In this document: one piece after another, positions 44,818 through 57,429 of the stretch
How the letters are laid out: every line of letters starts with the position of its first letter
Position numbering within the stretch: the first letter of the stretch is position 1
Assembly: GCA_037576215.1 (NCBI GenBank)
Contig: JBANDB010000007.1
Location: 589,001-653,000, forward strand
Length of the DNA stretch: 64,000 nucleotides
DNA from: Armillaria gallica
Lineage: Eukaryota > Basidiomycota > Agaricomycetes > Agaricales > Physalacriaceae
Direction of reading: 5' to 3'
Position numbers and translations under genes: made by a program
The notes under the pieces: model-generated
The model's database searches: none
The model's input: the letters and a program-made list of their open reading frames with translations, nothing else
Told to the model about the DNA's origin: nothing

Positions 44818-46575
44818 CTATTCACACGCTGCCAAAAGTACATAAGAATCTGTATTCGCGCTCCAGGTGTCTGCCAGGATCGACTGATAGCCAGGGAAGT
44901 CTTTCAATGCGTTATGCCCCTCATTGAGCATATTGATTTGTTGCCTCCACAATAAGCCTCCTCCTGGCCCCGGTTGTGGCGGGTTTCTGGAGAATGCACC
45001 AGCATGACAGCAATCAAGAATGAGCGTAATTCGGGCCTTCTTGTTGCTTGAGATGAGATGGAGAATGGTGCTGATCTCTCGGTCACTGATGTCGAGAGTG
45101 TTCTCACGGTCCATTGGACAGAGGGCTACGATACCGGATCTTGGCCCGACGGCGTCGGTGTAAGAAAAGGTGCTATCTGTGAGAGAATAGGAAGTTCCGA
45201 ATCCGGAAAAATATACGATAATCTCGTCACCATGATGTATATCAGGGCTGGTAATGAGACTGGAAAGTGTTTTCACAATATTGCTGCGAGTGGCGAAGAG
45301 ACCAGTGGATGAAATATGGTGGGAGCTGGTAAGGAGTTGGATCCGTCCTTCTGGCACGCCGAGATGTTCAATCGCATATTTCTGCATTAGAAGAGCATCT
45401 GCGACGCTGCCGGTGTCATGATATGGCACAACGTTGTCAAGATCATAGGAGTCGACGCCAATGAACACTGCCCAAGCCCGGGAGCCGCCAGTATTGCGTG
45501 AAGGCTAAATTTCTGTCTATTAGAATTATGGCTGATATTTGTTATTCCAATATGCCTCACTGCTGCTAGAGATATTTCGAACTTGAGGGAAAAGCTCCAC
45601 TGGAAGTGGAGCCACCGAAGGAATACTAGGCCGCACTGAAGTTGACAGAGCCACTCCACAAGTTTGGACGCTGATACAGAACGGGTATTCCTTCCGAATT
45701 GCACTGTACCCGTCTCTTGGAAACCCCCAACTAAGTCGATACCACCAGGCATTCTGTACTGCCTTGCAATCTGCATCCCATCATTAACAGTGTTCTCGTT
45801 ATTAGCCTGGGAGAGTGTGAGTAAAACGGATTGGACCGATGATATCTGTTCATTCAGGTGAGAAATGGAGGCGCTATTCCTCAACAATACCAGAGCAGAG
45901 TCCAACATTACTTGAGACTTTGTAACGGGGCATATCAGCAAGATAATTCATGGAGAGAGAACTTAACAAACCTGAAAGTTCGCCCTGGCCTTCTCCACGA
46001 GTTTTCTATGGCGACTGATGCTCTCTTTGACATTTCGATGATTCAGGAACTCCACGATGTTTCCCAAAACTCCACCTTTTCTACGATTGGTTTCGTTCAC
46101 TTGTGACAAGAGGTCGCATAGGAACCTATATCACGATTATGATATCAGGAACGGACCTTCAATGGCGTTGGAAAGATTGATTACTTCTCGAACTTCAAGC
46201 AGGTATTTTGTAGACCTTCTGCATATTTGATGCTCTCTGGCGTCTCTGATATCTCGATGCCAGCATCGCGAATGATTATTACAATATCTCTGATATCCTC
46301 TGCAAGGACTTGCATATCCTCTCGGTTGTTTTCGAATTGCTGCAAGAATGCCCTCAGGAACGTCAACCGGGATATGCAACGAGACTGACCTCCAAGCTCT
46401 CCAACAGTACTTTGGCAACCTTAGCGACACTCCCTACGTAGGAACCAACGATGGGCACCATCCCGCCGGCTTCACCAATAATATCTGCGACCTGTATTGC
46501 AGCTGGGCGCAGTCTAGCTGAGCCATCATGGACGTGTTTCTTGGGCTTGCTTCTGGGCTTGCTTGCGAAGGACAT
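44818..46575 (-). CDS. Caspase-like protein with helical N-terminal domain, catalytic His lost
   Basis: Five exons (46575-46390, 46339-46185, 46125-45972, 45917-45561, 45504-44818) separated by 50-59 bp GT..AG introns give 512 residues in one frame. Residues 12-165 are helical (RPAAIQVADIIGEAGGMVP, NNREDMQVLAEDIRDIVIII), the same style as the NLR N-domain in this window. The C14 caspase domain starts at RAWAVFIGVDSYD (293) and keeps ILDCCHAG (Cys450), but the expected GHG reads YFSGFGT (Phe386), so proteolysis is doubtful. An in-frame TAG at 44818-44820 cuts off a readable tail (MSLTGVEERGGVFTRALVETL, to 44611). It may be a pseudoprotease, or a gene at the start of decay. An upstream in-frame ATG at 46824 is possible; the one at 46575 was chosen because the family-like sequence starts there. 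Confidence 0.75.
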
Positions 46576-47639
46576 GGCTCTAGGAGGGAAAGATTCGTGA
46601 AGCGCCCAAACAGCATCCTTTCCCTTGTATTCCGTCACTAAACACAGGTACGGTTGCTTGTGGTTTGCAACGACTCGCCGTGGCCGAAGACAGAAGGCTA
46701 TCGCCCGAGTGATTGAGAACTCAATTGACTGGCCATTGCCACCTCGGTCCAGGAGGATGGATGCCGTGATGATCAAGGGTGAGCGGCTTGAAGCTTTGAC
46801 GAGCAGATTCGCTCGCTCCACCACAGCAATACCCAGTGCCTAAACGATGCCATTGGTAAAAGAGCAAGCACAGAAGTGAGGCATGACACACCAGGTGTGT
46901 ATTCGCGCGTCCGTGCGACGCGTTGTGCATCGGAAGCATTAGCTTGAAAGGTGGTTATGGCTATAAAGTATCAGGTACGTACCCAGGTACGCCGCTCCAA
47001 TGAGAACATGGTGCTGTCATTGGAATGAGCTAAGGAGAAGATTAGTCGGCCGAGATCGAGGTAGAGCGATATCTCACCATACGTAAAGAAGAGAACTAAT
47101 AAATAAAGGTATATGGAAACAGCTTACCGTCGTTGAGTGAATGCCTCCTACCATTATATCTAGGTATAGATAGTCTAGTAAATGTTAGAAAGAGAATAAG
47201 ACACGCAGAAATTTTTAAAAAACCTCACCGGCCGATGACGTGCCTGACGGTGCCGTGGTGGTCAAGGTCAATGTGAAAGATCAAATTGACAAACTGAAAG
47301 TCAAGAAGAAAATTGATAGTGATCATAAGATCTAAGTAATCTCAACGAGGTTTAGCGCACGTTCGAAGACGCGCTGGACGACGAACAGAGAGGGTTTGGA
47401 GATGCGAGAGAAGAGGGCTGGTAAGGGAGAAAATAGCCAATGAGCGGGAAGATGACAAGATAGCAAATAGTGTACCTCGTTTTTAAAAGTTTCGTGTAGG
47501 CCGAAAGTTTGAGCCGGGCCCGAAGAAATGACTCCAATATCCGACATTAGAATCCGCAACGTCTGGGATTTCGAAGGTCAAAAAGAAAGATGTGAAATCT
47601 GAACAAGTCCTCGGCGTCGTTTCGAGTTTAGTGCTTCCG
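46576..47639. other. Intergenic region upstream of the caspase-like gene
   Basis: The caspase frame stays open to 46824. Beyond that only short unsupported frames are seen. The promoter of the caspase-like gene should lie here, but no clear TATA box was found. Confidence 0.4.
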
Positions 47640-49200
47640 ATATTACGCGTAAGAGAAAGCTTTGAGGTCTTGGAATACTGGTGAAATTCCAGCCGATTTC
47701 TGTCCCTTATCTGGCGAGGATGTGACCTGATCATCATACAGATAGTTCACGGGAGGGACTGGAGATGATCCATGGCACAGCAAGGATAATTTGAGTTTCC
47801 TGAGGTCAGCTCCAACTTTGCGCCTACACATTTTGTTCCGGCAACCACGACGTATGGGACGACAAAGCTGGCATATTGTTGCGCAGGCTTTGGAGCCTTG
47901 GATCATCGGCAACCATGCTCTCAATCTCGAACATCGACCCTACATAAGCTCACAACCAACCAGGCAGCGCTCGGCGGTGTAGCTAGCGAGCATTTCTGTA
48001 TCGTGGTTGCTTGGCTATTCTCTAAAGTGGACTGGGGGCGCAACTGGAACCTGGAGGAGGAGCTTGCATGGGTTCGAGGTATGTCGTCGGGTCTGCATTG
48101 CCATATTTTCCTAATTCCGCTGCGTGAAGGATTGTCGGGACCATTGATGGCATCGAAATGACGGTAAGGTGTACACCATCAACACCATCCTTTTCTGACC
48201 TCGTTTACTGCAGTTAATGCTGCTTTGTATCGTTTGTAGCCGGTTCTTCATGGAGAAGGATAGTCTTACGAAGTACGTCGCAGAGTCCTCGCGCCGATGT
48301 GATGGATTAACCGTTCCTTCAGTCTACGAACTTGGAGTTGTGGTGTAGACACCATCCATGTCCGCGATACTTTCAAATCGCCTTCCTTTTCCCCCTGAAA
48401 TCGGTTCAGAGTCCATAGACACTGCGGTACTACTTGTGTCACCAACCGTTTTTGAGGGAAAACGTCGACCTTCACGACGCGGAAGACTCTGCGCCATCCT
48501 CTCCCCCAAAATCGCCCATGGTCTACCTCCTGCCACGGTCTTCGAAATGGCAGGTTAAGATTCAATGGAATGGTGACGCTGGTATGCCATGAGCTGTCGA
48601 GTTTACAGGCCGGGCTGTGATGGGGGATAAACTGATCGTCGTATTCCTTGATAACGCTGCGCCTCAACTACCCGCATACACCACACCGATACTCAACCGT
48701 TGCGACTCCTCTGCCTATGATGGTACCCTACCTCCTAGGCGAACACAGTAGAAGAATTAGCAAGCATTTTGGCTGGGATCGCAGCAAGTGGGGAGGAGGT
48801 GCTTGTGTAGTGTCTGAACATTCATCGAAGGTTCCGTTCACTACCAGCTGAATGGTACCTACTACTACCGCTGCAGATAGTGAATGGGAGATGCTTTTTC
48901 CTTAGGAACGGATTGATTGTTCTTGGACCACATGAGCAAGTCTTTTCCATATCCATGTTTCATCAGCTCCGTTGCCTGAATGTCATTCGTAACGCAATCT
49001 CGGAACGCAGCGGAATTCAGGCCCGTAACGGTTCCTGTCGTTTGACATGCAATATAGGATGCACTAGGCCCGAAAACGATGTAGGAAACTCACTCAGCCG
49101 TCAAAAGCCCGGGATCTGTTTCTTGGATCTTCCAATTTTCAGAGGGCGTGGGTTTTAATATCCGATCATGGAATGATATACCAGCAAGGGGGTATGAACT
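47640..49200 (+). pseudogene. Unrecognised repeated gene family, copy R1
   Basis: Plus-strand blocks occur in the same order as in R2: CAGCTCCAACTTTG (47.8 kb), GCGAGCATTTCTGTATCG (47.98 kb), and the conserved 170-base block with GTGTAGACACCATCC, TGAAATCGGTT and ACGTCGACCTTC words (48.29-48.49 kb). The first blocks seen in L2 and R2 are not found. It is oriented away from the caspase-like gene. Frames are broken. Confidence 0.4.
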
Positions 49201-50899
49201 ATCCAGGCCTACGCAAAATGTTTAAATACAAGGTATGTTTGCGCTTTCTGCTCATCATCCCCACTCATCCTTACTTTCCTCCCTCCGTAGGTCTCTTCTC
49301 CATCCCTCCTCTTCTCTGCATCAATGAACGGTATGTCGTCGTCGTATGGCGCGTCTTTGGCGTATCCTTCGTCCTTGTACGCCTCGTCGTTGAGTTTGTC
49401 GGGGTGGATGGCTGTGGTCTCGTGACCGCCATTAATTTCCTTTTCTGCATTTTCTCACCTTGATCTCAATCACGAAGCGCAGTATCAACTAATATGAGCT
49501 CTCTGGTATTTATCCTCGTCTTCTTTCATCCTGATGTTTTGTAGATCATCGTAAACACCCTCGAGCCATTGCTCAGTGAAGGGTAAGTCTTTTCAGTGTA
49601 CATTCTGTTTGATATTTTTTCTTACCAGTCGACTCCTCATAACCCAGTACAGCATCCTTGGTAAGCTATCACCTTATCTCTCAAGCCCTGCCTATACGGA
49701 ATACTGTTCTCTCCAGCGTATTCCGTTGACCTCGACAAGCTATCATCGACATCCGTTGGTATTGAAGCTCTAAACACCAGGTACACGTATAGCCAATACC
49801 TCCGTCGCAAGTTAACATTGCCTTGCTCTCTGTCTGCAGCGAGAATTTGCCGTCGAACCTACGGGAGCATGGATATCGGTATGGGGGTAATGGTAAACTC
49901 TTTCGTGTCTCTCGATGCTTGTTAGCTTATGATATCGTATAGGCCATCGTCGAGACGTGGATCTCACCCGGTATCAAGGTATCCATCCACTTCACACGTC
50001 CACTGAAGCATTCCCTCCAAGCAGGCTAAAATATTTCCCTCGATAGTCTAAATTCTGACGTACTTAATTATCAGGTCTCATCTAAGTATGGCTTCTAATG
50101 GCACCCCCGCCGTCTACCATAGTCCCTCCATTCGACGGTATCGAGACACTTCTGTGCTTAGGTATGTAGTCAACGGTATCATATCTCCTACTGGCTTAGC
50201 ACTTTCCTTATCTAGGTACCCGGCAGTCAAGGTGTCCGAGCTGCAAGATTAGACTTGCATCTCGAGGATTGTACACGCAGGACACGCAGGCAAGTAATAC
50301 GTAAGGATTCCGCCGTTGTACAGGCTAATGCTGTCGTCTCGATAGCCTGGTACTACGAAGCGAAGGAGACGTAAACCCTAGCCTTTTCGTAACTCCAGGT
50401 CTCACTCGGTATCAGGATATCCGTCAACCATACACGCTCGCCCAAGAATTCTCCCAAGTAAGCTAAAGCTTCGTCCTCGATAGTCTACATTTTGACATGT
50501 TTTCTTTCGGTTCTTCGTTCATTGCCTTATTTGCCTTCGAAAGTATGGCTTCTAATAGTACGCTCACCGACTATCATAGCCTTGGTATCGAGACACGCCT
50601 GGGATCAGGTACGTAGTCGACGGTTTTATCTCCTCCCGGATTAACCATCTTCCTCTCCAGGCAGCCACCATGATGGCCATCGCAACGGTGCCACTGTACG
50701 CACTCACACTGTCGTCTCGATAGCCTAGGGGGGGGAGATGTCAACGCTAGTCTTGATCGACTCGTCATTTGTTACCTCGGATCAGGATGTACGATGGGAT
50801 GCTGCCGATATCGGTATCTGTCTCACTTTTTCCATAGCTTATTGGTGAACCGAACGATACACAAGGCATGTCAATGTTTTCTTTCACCCGTAGTCCTAA
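49201..50899 (+). repeat. Region with a local direct duplication (about 440 bp period)
   Basis: 49.95-50.33 kb and 50.39-50.75 kb share CGGTATCA, CGATAGTCTA, TATGGCTTCTAATGG/A, CGGTATCGAGACAC and GTAGTCGACGG-like words in the same order. Several GTACGT/GTATGT donors with TAG acceptors suggest short exons of an old gene. The product is not recognisable. Confidence 0.45.
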
Positions 50900-53110
50900 T
50901 TAATGTGCGCTATGGTTTGTAGCACTCATAACAAGTCGAGACTTTTGTCTTGGCATCTGTTAAGAGTGCGGGTGATGTAAGGCAAGTAAGGCTTTCTCTT
51001 TATAGGTACCATCGCTGACGCCTTTGTAGGCTCTGCAATAATTGGTCTATACCACCCAAGCTTTACTCCAAGCTCGGCGGTTGCTTGTCAGCGTCCATTA
51101 TGAAGGCATCCCGCTCTGATCCCTTCTATGCAATGATCCATCCTCAGCCATAAGATATGGGACCAGGACTACGGTGGACGCTCTTAGATCTTATCTTGTC
51201 AAAGGATGGTTTGCTACACAAGAATGAGGAGTGGGTTTTAGGTAAGGCATTCCCTGTTCAGTCAATTCGTGCTAAAACCCCTTCTCCGTCAGGCCCTATC
51301 TTTCTCCTTGCGACAGCGTCCTCACGAATAAGTCTGGCCGGTACTAAGACTTTTGACGCGATGTTCAGATCAAGCAGGAAGGCACAAAGGGAATTTGGAG
51401 GAGAGGATACCCTCGCTGTCCATGCCACCCACGACACGCCGCCCTTGTCGTACGTGCTCTCGCGCACTTTTTCCAGGAATGGCCGTCGCCCGCGACCCAC
51501 TGTACAACGCTATCGATGAAACTCGCAAGCAGGACCATTATGGAGGAGACGTACTCGACGAAAAGGGTATGGGGCGGCACAGGTTTTGTCTTCTAGCATG
51601 AGAGGTACGTGTTTCGCACTCGGTCATCGTCTATAAAAGCTGATATCATTCCAGATCAAAATCAAACTCAGTGTGATATCTCGCTCGACTCGCAGAGAAG
51701 AACGGCGTGCAGCTTTCCCAGGTACGTCGTCGACTCTCTGCCCCCGCGTCGTCTGCTAACTGCTTCTTCAGCCTATGAACCCCATTTTGCGCCGTGGACG
51801 TCAGCTATGTCCGTGCTTCACCTTCCTTCCATCGACATTAGTACAGAATCTTTTGAATACAGCCGTGTTCTCGGGTTCTCGTGTCTTCATCGTTTCTCCT
51901 AGGTCTCATCCTCCCTCTGCCGACGGTGGATGCCTCATGGGTCAAGCAACGAGATCTATGTGGCACTTATTCTCATTTTCAGCGACGGAGCCATGAAGAC
52001 GGCACGGAGGACGAGGGAAGAAAAGCGCGTCTTTCTTTTGTGGAGCTCTTAATTCCGGAAGCTGACACCAATGCGACAGGTGTTCGCTCTTTCAGTCGAT
52101 GCCGGGAGGGCGGCTCTAACTTTGTGCCGACATACCGTATGGACGCTTGGAATGACGAAGCTGGCATGTCACAAGTTGGGAAGAGTTGATAGGCTGGGTT
52201 GCCGTGCAATGTGAAGAAGACCATCATCGACCACGCTCTGAACGCCGCATGCGCTATACGACACCCACTGCGAGTCAGCCAGGCAAGGTCGGCGGTACAA
52301 GCTACAAGTAGCGAGCATTTCGATGTTGAGGTCGCTCGACTATTCTTCAGGCTGGAAGCGAGGTGCGAGACGTTGATCAGGTTCGAGGTACGTTGTCAAT
52401 CATGTGCATCAACGTCTTCCGCTAATCACACAGTATGCAGGATCGTCGAGAATATCGATTACGCTCACAAGCCGGAAGCGCGCAAGATGTATGCTATGTT
52501 ACCTTCTTCGTTTTCTGATCCCTTCAGTCAATCGCATCCTTGCAGCCGTTTCTTCGTGCGGGAGGGTAACGTTATAACGGATGTTGCCGAGGTAACTGTT
52601 CCCTCGGTTCATGAACTTTGATTTGCGGCGTCCATGCCATCGATGTCGGCTTCAGCTTCCTTTTCCCACTGAAACTGGTTTGGGAGCTATGTATACCATG
52701 GTATTCTGGTGCCAATCATTTCTGAGGCATCACGTCGACCTTCAAGATGTGGAGCTCGACGCCCTCCCCATCCCCGTTGTGGCTGAATAAAAAAATAGAA
52801 GTCCTCGAAGTGGTGTGCGGTGACGAGTGGCGGCGAACTTTGCTTATGGTATGTCTATTTTCTCCCCCGGTTCTTCCCGCCATGACGTTCAAGTTTCTAG
52901 AGCTAGGGCTATTCACTCGCGGTCAGGACGACTTTACCAGAGATAATGCGAGGCCATGGCACGAATGAAAAGAACCCTTCTTATTCAAGTGGCGGCACAT
53001 ACCTTCGGAAGTTGGAACGGAGAAATTATGATCGTATGAGGTACTGTTCTTAGTCTTATGTGCTTTTTCCCTGGAGCATTTTTTCAGACTTTTATTTCAC
53101 TTCATGGTTG
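50900..53110 (+). pseudogene. Unrecognised repeated gene family, copy R2
   Basis: This is the most complete plus-strand copy. Blocks in order: GKAFPVQSI and LAGTKTFDAMFRSSRKAQREF (51.24-51.40 kb), GATATCTCGCTCG and GAACGGCGT words (51.68-51.71 kb), SHEDGTEDEGRKARLSFVELL and FVPTYRMDAWNDEAGMSQ (51.98-52.17 kb), SEHFDVEVARLFFRLEARCE (52.31 kb), IVENIDYAHKPEARKMYAML (52.44 kb), FFVREGNVITDVAEVTVPSV (52.55 kb), and then the conserved 170-base block (52.58-52.75 kb). Stops and shifts break the reading. The repeated gene appears to encode a large soluble protein without a motif I can name. Confidence 0.45.
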
Positions 53111-53175
53111 CTAGTCTATTACTTTTTGTACTCTAGTAGCATTAGTATTCAATATAATTCTCGTGCTTTGTGATT
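53090..53175 (+). repeat. AT-rich spacer between copies of the repeated family
   Basis: The segment with CTATTACTTTTTGTAC and AATATAATTCTCG is the reverse complement of segments at 34955-35035 and 38138-38235. It marks the junction between neighbouring copies. Confidence 0.5.
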
Positions 53176-53369
53176 TCATGTCGTCGCTCAGTTGAACGGT
53201 GCGCGGTGGAGGGTGAACGTGCACACGGGGGCACGCGGGTACGGATACGGGTGGAGAGGTGCTTGACTTTACGGTTGGCAGCCTCAATTCATCGCTCATG
53301 TGGTACGTCACGGCATAATGTAGAGGTTAAAGTGAAATACAGGAAGCGGACCGAGTTATTGAGAGACGA

Positions 53370-54600
53370 CGCGTGCAGAGAGCAAAGGATCTGCGGAAAG
53401 GTGAGCGTGCGAGGAGGAATGTCGACGGGCATGAGCTGCTATTGGCCTGGATGGTGTTTGGTCGAGGGAGGAGTGACGACGCGGAGGGTCCTGTGATCGT
53501 AACTTGGGAGGTCGTCGTGGAGGAGAGACTGACTGGAGTAGATGGTAGATATCGACAATTAGACAGCCAGTTTCATGACGGAGCGGACGGCTTAGTTTCA
53601 GCCACAGGAGGTACGGAAGGAGAAGACTTGACTGCGAGAGTAGCGTACTGGTACCTTGAGCTCGTCATTCGCGTCAGTGGTGGCCATGGTGGTGGTACAA
53701 GGTCAAGGTTGTTTGTGGTCATTAGCTCCCACGCTGCTCACGCTGGTACTATCATCACCCTCGACGACGGCGCCGCTTTCTCTAACGTACACATCGACAA
53801 GGTCTGGCGCCCTTATGACCGACTCAAGTATTCTGCTGAGGACGCGCGAAATCAGCTCAGAAGGGCCTTGGATTTAGTGACGAAGGCCAGGGATGCTTTG
53901 CCTCGATCTAGGAGAGAAACCGACTCTGAGCGAAGAAAAGGTACGTTTTATCTTGCCATCTGGTAATGATAGTTAGAACACATATCTCTGATAGGGACCC
54001 CTTCTCCATGAAGACGTCTATGAAGTTGCGATGCGACGAACTCCCGGGCAAGAAACAACGCGTAGGTGCAATATACAAGCAAGACTACAATGAATAACGT
54101 GACTTCAGGGCATTTTTTGTTTGATACAGTGTATTACAGTGTATGATACAGCATGCTAGGCAAAATCCAAAATGGAGGCCGAAAAGGACAGCGAGCTCCC
54201 AGAACCTATATTTCTGATAAAGACCCCTTCGCCACGAAGACCTCTATGAAGTTGCGATATAAAAGCGAATGGCGCGACTTCGAGGCCATTCTTGTTTGAT
54301 GCAGTCGCGGTATCCGAGAGGCAAAGTCCAAAATGGAGGCCGAAAGGGACGAGTTCGGACTACGCGATGAGGCGCTGCTCTGTGGTGAGCATATGTTCAA
54401 CCCGTGTCAGTATCTTCGCTCATTTTCAGGCAGCTTCGTACACATGCGGGTAAGAATATGTATGGACAATCAAACCAACACCGATACTCTCGTATGCGCG
54501 ACATCGACACAGTCATCGTAGGTCGTTTTCTCCGCCAAATCCTTCCAAGCGACCGTAACTCTAAGCTCGGTACCATTTTTAGCTGATCCTTCGGAGACCA
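53370..54600 (+). pseudogene. Unrecognised repeated gene family, copy R3 (5' part)
   Basis: The frame 53373-53966 gives 197 residues with LFVVISSHAAHAGTIITLDD, GAAFSNVHIDKVWRPYDR, a helical SAEDARNQLRRALDLVTKAR, and RRETDSERRKG before a GTACGT donor. The first part matches 37.57 kb (minus) and the end matches 34.62 kb (minus). It is followed by a direct duplication (53.97-54.19 and 54.20-54.36 kb, with GACCCCTTC, ATGAAGTTGCGAT and TCCAAAATGGAGGCCGAAA). It probably represents the first exons of the family. The later blocks of the unit are not found behind it. Confidence 0.42.
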
Positions 54601-55540
54601 CGACTCCGTCGCCACTGCGAGTCTTACGGACCTATTTATCGCCTCAACCATGTTTGATGTTTATTGGTTTCCAGTCTAATGGCTCACCATATCCATCAAC
54701 ACAGAGGAGGCCCCTCCTGGTATTCTTTGCCTTTGCGTCTCTCTTCCTGTCGTCTCTGACGAATCTTCCTATACTAGCCGTGGCATCGGGCCCGATTCAA
54801 CGTACAGACTGCCTGTGGAAGGCCGAGGTACCGTCGAATATCCAACTCGTTTGCAAGACGAGAGTGCTACGGCTTTAACCCGTGGGTCTGTCGCAGATCT
54901 GGGTATCAAGCAACCCGGTTCTCGCTTAACGTCAACACTCATTTGCTCATTAAAGCAATGTACGTCGACGGGATTAGCATTTTGTTATATAAAGCTCATG
55001 GAATCTTAGCTCTATCACCAACAAAAATGAAGATAGCCTCGGAACCGTTACGGAACGACTGCCGTCTCAATCACGAACATGAGAGTCCTTACTCTTCATC
55101 TGCTCCTGCACCCACATCAATACGTCAAAACCGGCGATCCAGACAGACGGCTAGTCTCGTAAACCAGATTCAACGATCCGTATGAAGAAAAGTCGTTCAA
55201 TGGATGTAGACAGATAGCGGGAACTTAAACTGGAGTCAAAATCCCACGCCTCGTCTATCGTCCTGACCACCATCATCTAACGCGTCTTTTTCCTCGAATC
55301 TTCCGAATTTTGATCTTTCAATGCCCCCGCCTGCTGTAGATGGCCTCTCTAACACGACGGCGAGCGACGCCCGCAGGTGACGAACACCAGCTCTCGTTGG
55401 TACTACGCGATTCTTATGGCCATACCTCTTCTCAGGTGAGCTATTGGCCTCAGTTACCCCTTCTATTTGTTGACGCATAAACAGATCCTCGTTTCCAGGG
55501 CTAACGATGACGCAGGAAAAGTGTACTAGGAGGCTATGAT
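54601..55540. other. CpG-rich region, no gene supported
   Basis: Only short frames are present; one at 54.70-54.79 kb is hydrophobic (LVFFAFASLFLSSLTNLP) but has no context. Confidence 0.35.
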
Positions 55541-55548
55541 CTGGTACG

Positions 55549-57142
55549 TTGCATCAAATCCCGTATGTGCGCGACGAGACAGTTGGCCTTGCAGGCCAGG
55601 TGATATCACCATTCAACATCGCCATCCTTGTTGCGGACAGCACAAGCTGGCAATTCCAGTGCGCAGGAAAGGTGCATGTGGTCGATAGAGGCTCAACCCA
55701 GGTACGTAGGATCCACTCTGATAAATTCTTCTCTCTGACTGATTTTGGGAAAAAAGAGCGGGAACCCGGGATTTCGCCTCTTCATCTCGATGGACTGTCG
55801 CTCTGCCGTGATGTCCTCATAGTTCATTTAGCAGGGAAAAGGGTATTAGGAGTTCTTAACCGGTACGTCGTATCATATAACACATACGTGCTCGCAGCGA
55901 GACATCTTTGCAGGTTAGGTGATATACACAGCATCGTTGTGCCAGATGACAAGACCAATTGGTGTACGCGGCTCAACCTAGGTAGGATTCACTTCCATCG
56001 ATTCGTCTCTGTGTTGATCCTCGTCGGTCAGACTTAGCACTGGTACCGGGAACGCAAGATTTGGCTTCCTGCGCACCTCCCACTCTTTCGAAACTTCCCA
56101 TCCCGTCACTGACGCGACACGTCAGTATTAATGCTGGCACTATGTCGGTCTGCCTACAATTCAGACTCTAAATCTGGATTCGTGTTATCCGTCGCCAAGA
56201 TGTATTGACGTCCGGCGAGCAAGGAAGACTCAGGATGGACGGGCGACGAGGTATAGTGGGGAGGGAATGAGCAGGGGGCTCGGACATAGCAGGTGAATCC
56301 CATCTCCTCAGATACACTTCGCCAAACTAACCATCCCTTCACAGCCACAGATTTCCGCGCTATCAAGATCCATCCGCGCGTCTTCTCGCCCTGCGCATCT
56401 ATGAATGGTACGCGTTTTCGGTCGTCCTCCCGTTGTCCGTACTAACGTCTTACAGATTTCCTTCGGATCGTGGCGCCGACTTTGACTATGGAATGTTTGT
56501 CCGTTCAAATGTATTTGCTTGGTCTTGACCATTTCCTCGTAGCTTGCAAACTTCAAGCTCAAGATGGGTCAACTTTGTCTAATTTGCCGGCAGTTTGCGC
56601 GGGAGATACAACGGCAAGTCCATTGTCAGCCTCGATTCCGCCTGCGCTCAAGTCCTTTCAGTGCTACGTCTTGAAAGTGATGCCGGGACTTTGTTCACTT
56701 TTTGCTGGGGACAAGATGGCGGGTACCGGGAACGGAGGATTCGGCTTCGCAGTGGACTATCGCTTCCTGCCCTGGTGGGTTCCATTGCCCAAGCTTATCA
56801 GGAAACAAGGGCGAACGCGGGAATTGGCTATTTGGCTTCGTCGTTTACAACGATGATTGCTGCCTACGATGATTGTTGACTCGGAAACACGCTGTCGTGG
56901 TGTGTACACTCGATTCATCTGCATCGCGCGACTTGCTCACTGTTTCTCGTAATAGCTCGCGTCCTCGTCGTTCCGTGGAGGATGCCTGTGCTCCTCGGAA
57001 ACTGCCTATGCTTGTTGCAGACGGCAGGCTCAGTATTCACTATCAGCTACCGCCACTGCGGGATGTATCTGATTACCGGGGGCAGAAGCATCCAGCAATT
57101 CTCGTCTTCAATTTGGAACTACCTTTCGACGGCGCACAGTGA
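55549..57142 (+). pseudogene. Unrecognised gene remnant
   Basis: Plus-strand pieces: YVRDETVGLAGQVISPFNIA with VHVVDRGST (55.57-55.70 kb), LDGLSLCRDVLIVHLAGKRV (55.79 kb), IHSIVVPDDKTNW (55.93 kb), then 56.47-56.87 kb and 56.9-57.14 kb with LSIHYQLPPLRDVSDYRGQK. GTACG donors and AG acceptors between the pieces suggest about five short exons. Some phrases recall beta-propeller blades of fungal F-box proteins, but no F-box was found. The frame could not be closed, so it is treated as broken. Confidence 0.3.
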
Positions 57143-57429
57143 TTATACCTAGCGTCAATCTCCACGCCAAGGCTGATCCTTGTGCTCCGTCTTTCTGCTG
57201 TGGTCTCGTCAGGGCTGATGCCAAGAGGTGGCTCTCGATGAGGTAAACGGGCGCGGATTTTTCCTTGGCGGCTGAAATGCCGCGGCATCGTTTGCGGCGC
57301 AGATCAACTCCCAACAACACCAACACCAACACCTTCTCTTCCTCCTATGACTGCTCCTGTCTTGCTCTCTCTCCACACCCCTGTGCTGTTGAGCTTCACG
57401 CTCTTTCACAGAGCTCATACACACTGCTG

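Noticed and set aside
46363..46824. A start of the caspase-like protein at the upstream ATG (46824)
   Set aside because: It is possible, since the frame is open, but the added 83 residues show no domain and the family-like sequence begins at 46575.
55549..57142. An F-box/WD-repeat gene
   Set aside because: Beta-strand-like phrases are present but no F-box and no WD motif; the exons could not be joined into one frame.
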